Source: an uncultured Christensenellaceae bacterium
GTDB taxonomy: Bacteria > Bacillota > Clostridia > Christensenellales > Pumilibacteraceae
Assembly: GCA_910587805.1 (NCBI GenBank)
Contig: CAJUNM010000010.1
Coordinates: forward strand, 1-61,509
Reading direction: 5' to 3'
DNA length: 61,509 nucleotides
Shown here: positions 60,748 through 61,509 of the stretch, in pieces
Layout: each line of letters starts with the position of its first letter
Numbering within the stretch: position 1 is the first letter of the stretch
The notes under the pieces: model-generated
The model's database searches: none
What the model was told of the DNA's origin: nothing
The model's input: only the letters and a program-made list of their open reading frames with translations
Made by a program: the position numbers and the translations under genes

Positions 60748-61509
60748 ACCAAATCAGCTTTTTTGACGGTACGCAGCCGTTCCGAAACAATAAGCCGATA
60801 CGCCTTATAGAGTTATTCGCCGGGTACGGAAGCCAAGCGCTCGCGCTGAAATATCTCGGCGTACCGTTCGAGCATCACCGCATAAGCGAGTGGGCGACGA
60901 AATCTATACAAGCATACAAGGACATTCACGCCGCCGCCGATCGTGCCGACTATTCAGAAGAATTGACGGTCGACGAAATAAAAGCGTGGCTCGTCGGCAA
61001 AATATCGCTCGACTACAACAAACCGGCAACCGAAGAGCAAATCAAGCGGTTTAGCGAAAAGGTCGTGCGTTCTATATATAACAATATGCGAGCGACGCGG
61101 AATATCGGCAGTATCACGCAAGCCGCCGCAAGCGACTTGGCGATAACCGATACCGACAAATTTCTTTATATAATGACGTACTCGTTCCCTTGCCAAGATT
61201 TGAGCGCAGCGGGCAACGGCGCCGGAATGAGTAAGGGAAGCGGAACGCGCAGCGGGCTATTATGGGAGGTCGAAAGGCTTTTGAGCGAGTGCCACGAGCT
61301 GCCGCAAGTGCTACTTATGGAGAACGTACCGCAAGTTGTGGGCGGCGGCGCGATAGCGGACTTTGTACAATGGCGCGAGTTTTTGGAGCGGTTGGGTTAC
61401 AAGAATTACCACCGACTAATGAATGCAAAAGACTTCGGAATACCGCAGAACCGCAACCGTTGCTTTATGATAAGCATACTCGGCGACTACTACTATACAT
61501 TTCCGAAAA
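60744..61509 (+). CDS. DNA cytosine-C5 methyltransferase (5' part)
   Basis: The first ~255 residues of a C5 methyltransferase, cut by the window end. Motif I is LIELFAGYGSQALAL (about 20-34), motif IV TYSFPCQDLSAAG with the catalytic Cys, motif VI LLMENVPQVV and motif VIII FGIPQNRNRC. An insertion of about 70 residues between motifs I and IV is longer than usual. GGGAGC precedes the ATG. Together with the upstream methylase and Lar it forms an anti-restriction block. Confidence 0.9.
   Translation, partial: MNQISFFDGTQPFRNNKPIRLIELFAGYGSQALALKYLGVPFEHHRISEWATKSIQAYKDIHAAADRADYSEELTVDEIKAWLVGKISLDYNKPATEEQIKRFSEKVVRSIYNNMRATRNIGSITQAAASDLAITDTDKFLYIMTYSFPCQDLSAAGNGAGMSKGSGTRSGLLWEVERLLSECHELPQVLLMENVPQVVGGGAIADFVQWREFLERLGYKNYHRLMNAKDFGIPQNRNRCFMISILGDYYYTFPK

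Noticed and set aside
1..61509. rRNA or tRNA genes and insertion sequences
   Set aside because: Reading through the intergenic regions showed no cloverleaf with TTCGA-type T-loop, no rRNA signature and no transposase or integrase gene; a covariance search would be decisive.

Overview
The window looks like a chromosome segment of a Gram-positive (Bacillota, clostridial-type) bacterium of roughly 50% GC, with the left part of an integrated phage-like element at its right end. The taxonomic guess is an inference. It rests on lipoproteins with Sec/lipobox signals, a DnaD/DnaI-type helicase-loading pair, PdxS/PdxT vitamin B6 synthesis, DUF1540 and LRR_5 surface-type proteins, AGGAGG-type ribosome sites and TTGACA-17-TATAAT promoters. 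No rRNA, tRNA or CRISPR array was found.

Layout. 1-9.1 kb: the 3' part of ftsH, a membrane protein, a nucleoside phosphorylase, an LRR lipoprotein, a membrane-anchored HTH regulator and a large beta-propeller-like lipoprotein. 9.1-21 kb: DUF1540 protein, rplI, pdxST, a ComEC-like metallo-beta-lactamase protein overlapping recF, the helicase-loader genes dnaD and dnaI (minus strand), and sbcDC. 21-36.5 kb: a hybrid histidine kinase, a candidate small RNA, a TspO-like protein, a GH3 glycosidase interrupted by a one-base frameshift, asnS, an SDR oxidoreductase, a GH13 amylase-family enzyme, an M3 peptidase, a frameshifted zinc-ribbon gene, mazG, dus and a cyclophilin. 36.5-38.4 kb: a duplicated XRE regulator locus with two tandem arrays of a 29-bp operator-like unit, surrounded by dispersed repeats. 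38.4-42.6 kb: a flavin reductase, dnaX (apparently leaderless, with an A10 slippery run) and nadE.

42.9-48.6 kb holds the most striking system. It encodes a zinc-ribbon/TIR/membrane protein, an SPFH/double-zinc-ribbon protein, a small helical protein, a 203-residue protein with ESCRT-III/Snf7-like layout and an acidic tail carrying MIM-like motifs, and a Vps4-like AAA ATPase with an N-terminal MIT-like domain. I read it as a bacterial ESCRT-like membrane-remodelling module coupled to a TIR effector.

48.6-49.1 kb is a cluster of dispersed intergenic repeats. From about 49.2 kb to the end is a phage-like early region. It begins with a structured leader RNA of about 215 nt that has mutually exclusive hairpins around a ribosome site. 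Then come RHH and XRE regulators, ERF annealing protein, a PD-(D/E)XK nuclease, a NinB-like protein, HNH, SSB, a replisome organiser with iteron-like repeats and a helicase loader. These are followed by a C-type-lectin-like protein with an adenine-depleted variable region typical of diversity-generating retroelements, GIY-YIG, two YopX proteins, a Lar-type protein and two DNA methyltransferases, the last cut off by the window end. Most of these genes are coupled by ATGA or GTGA overlaps.
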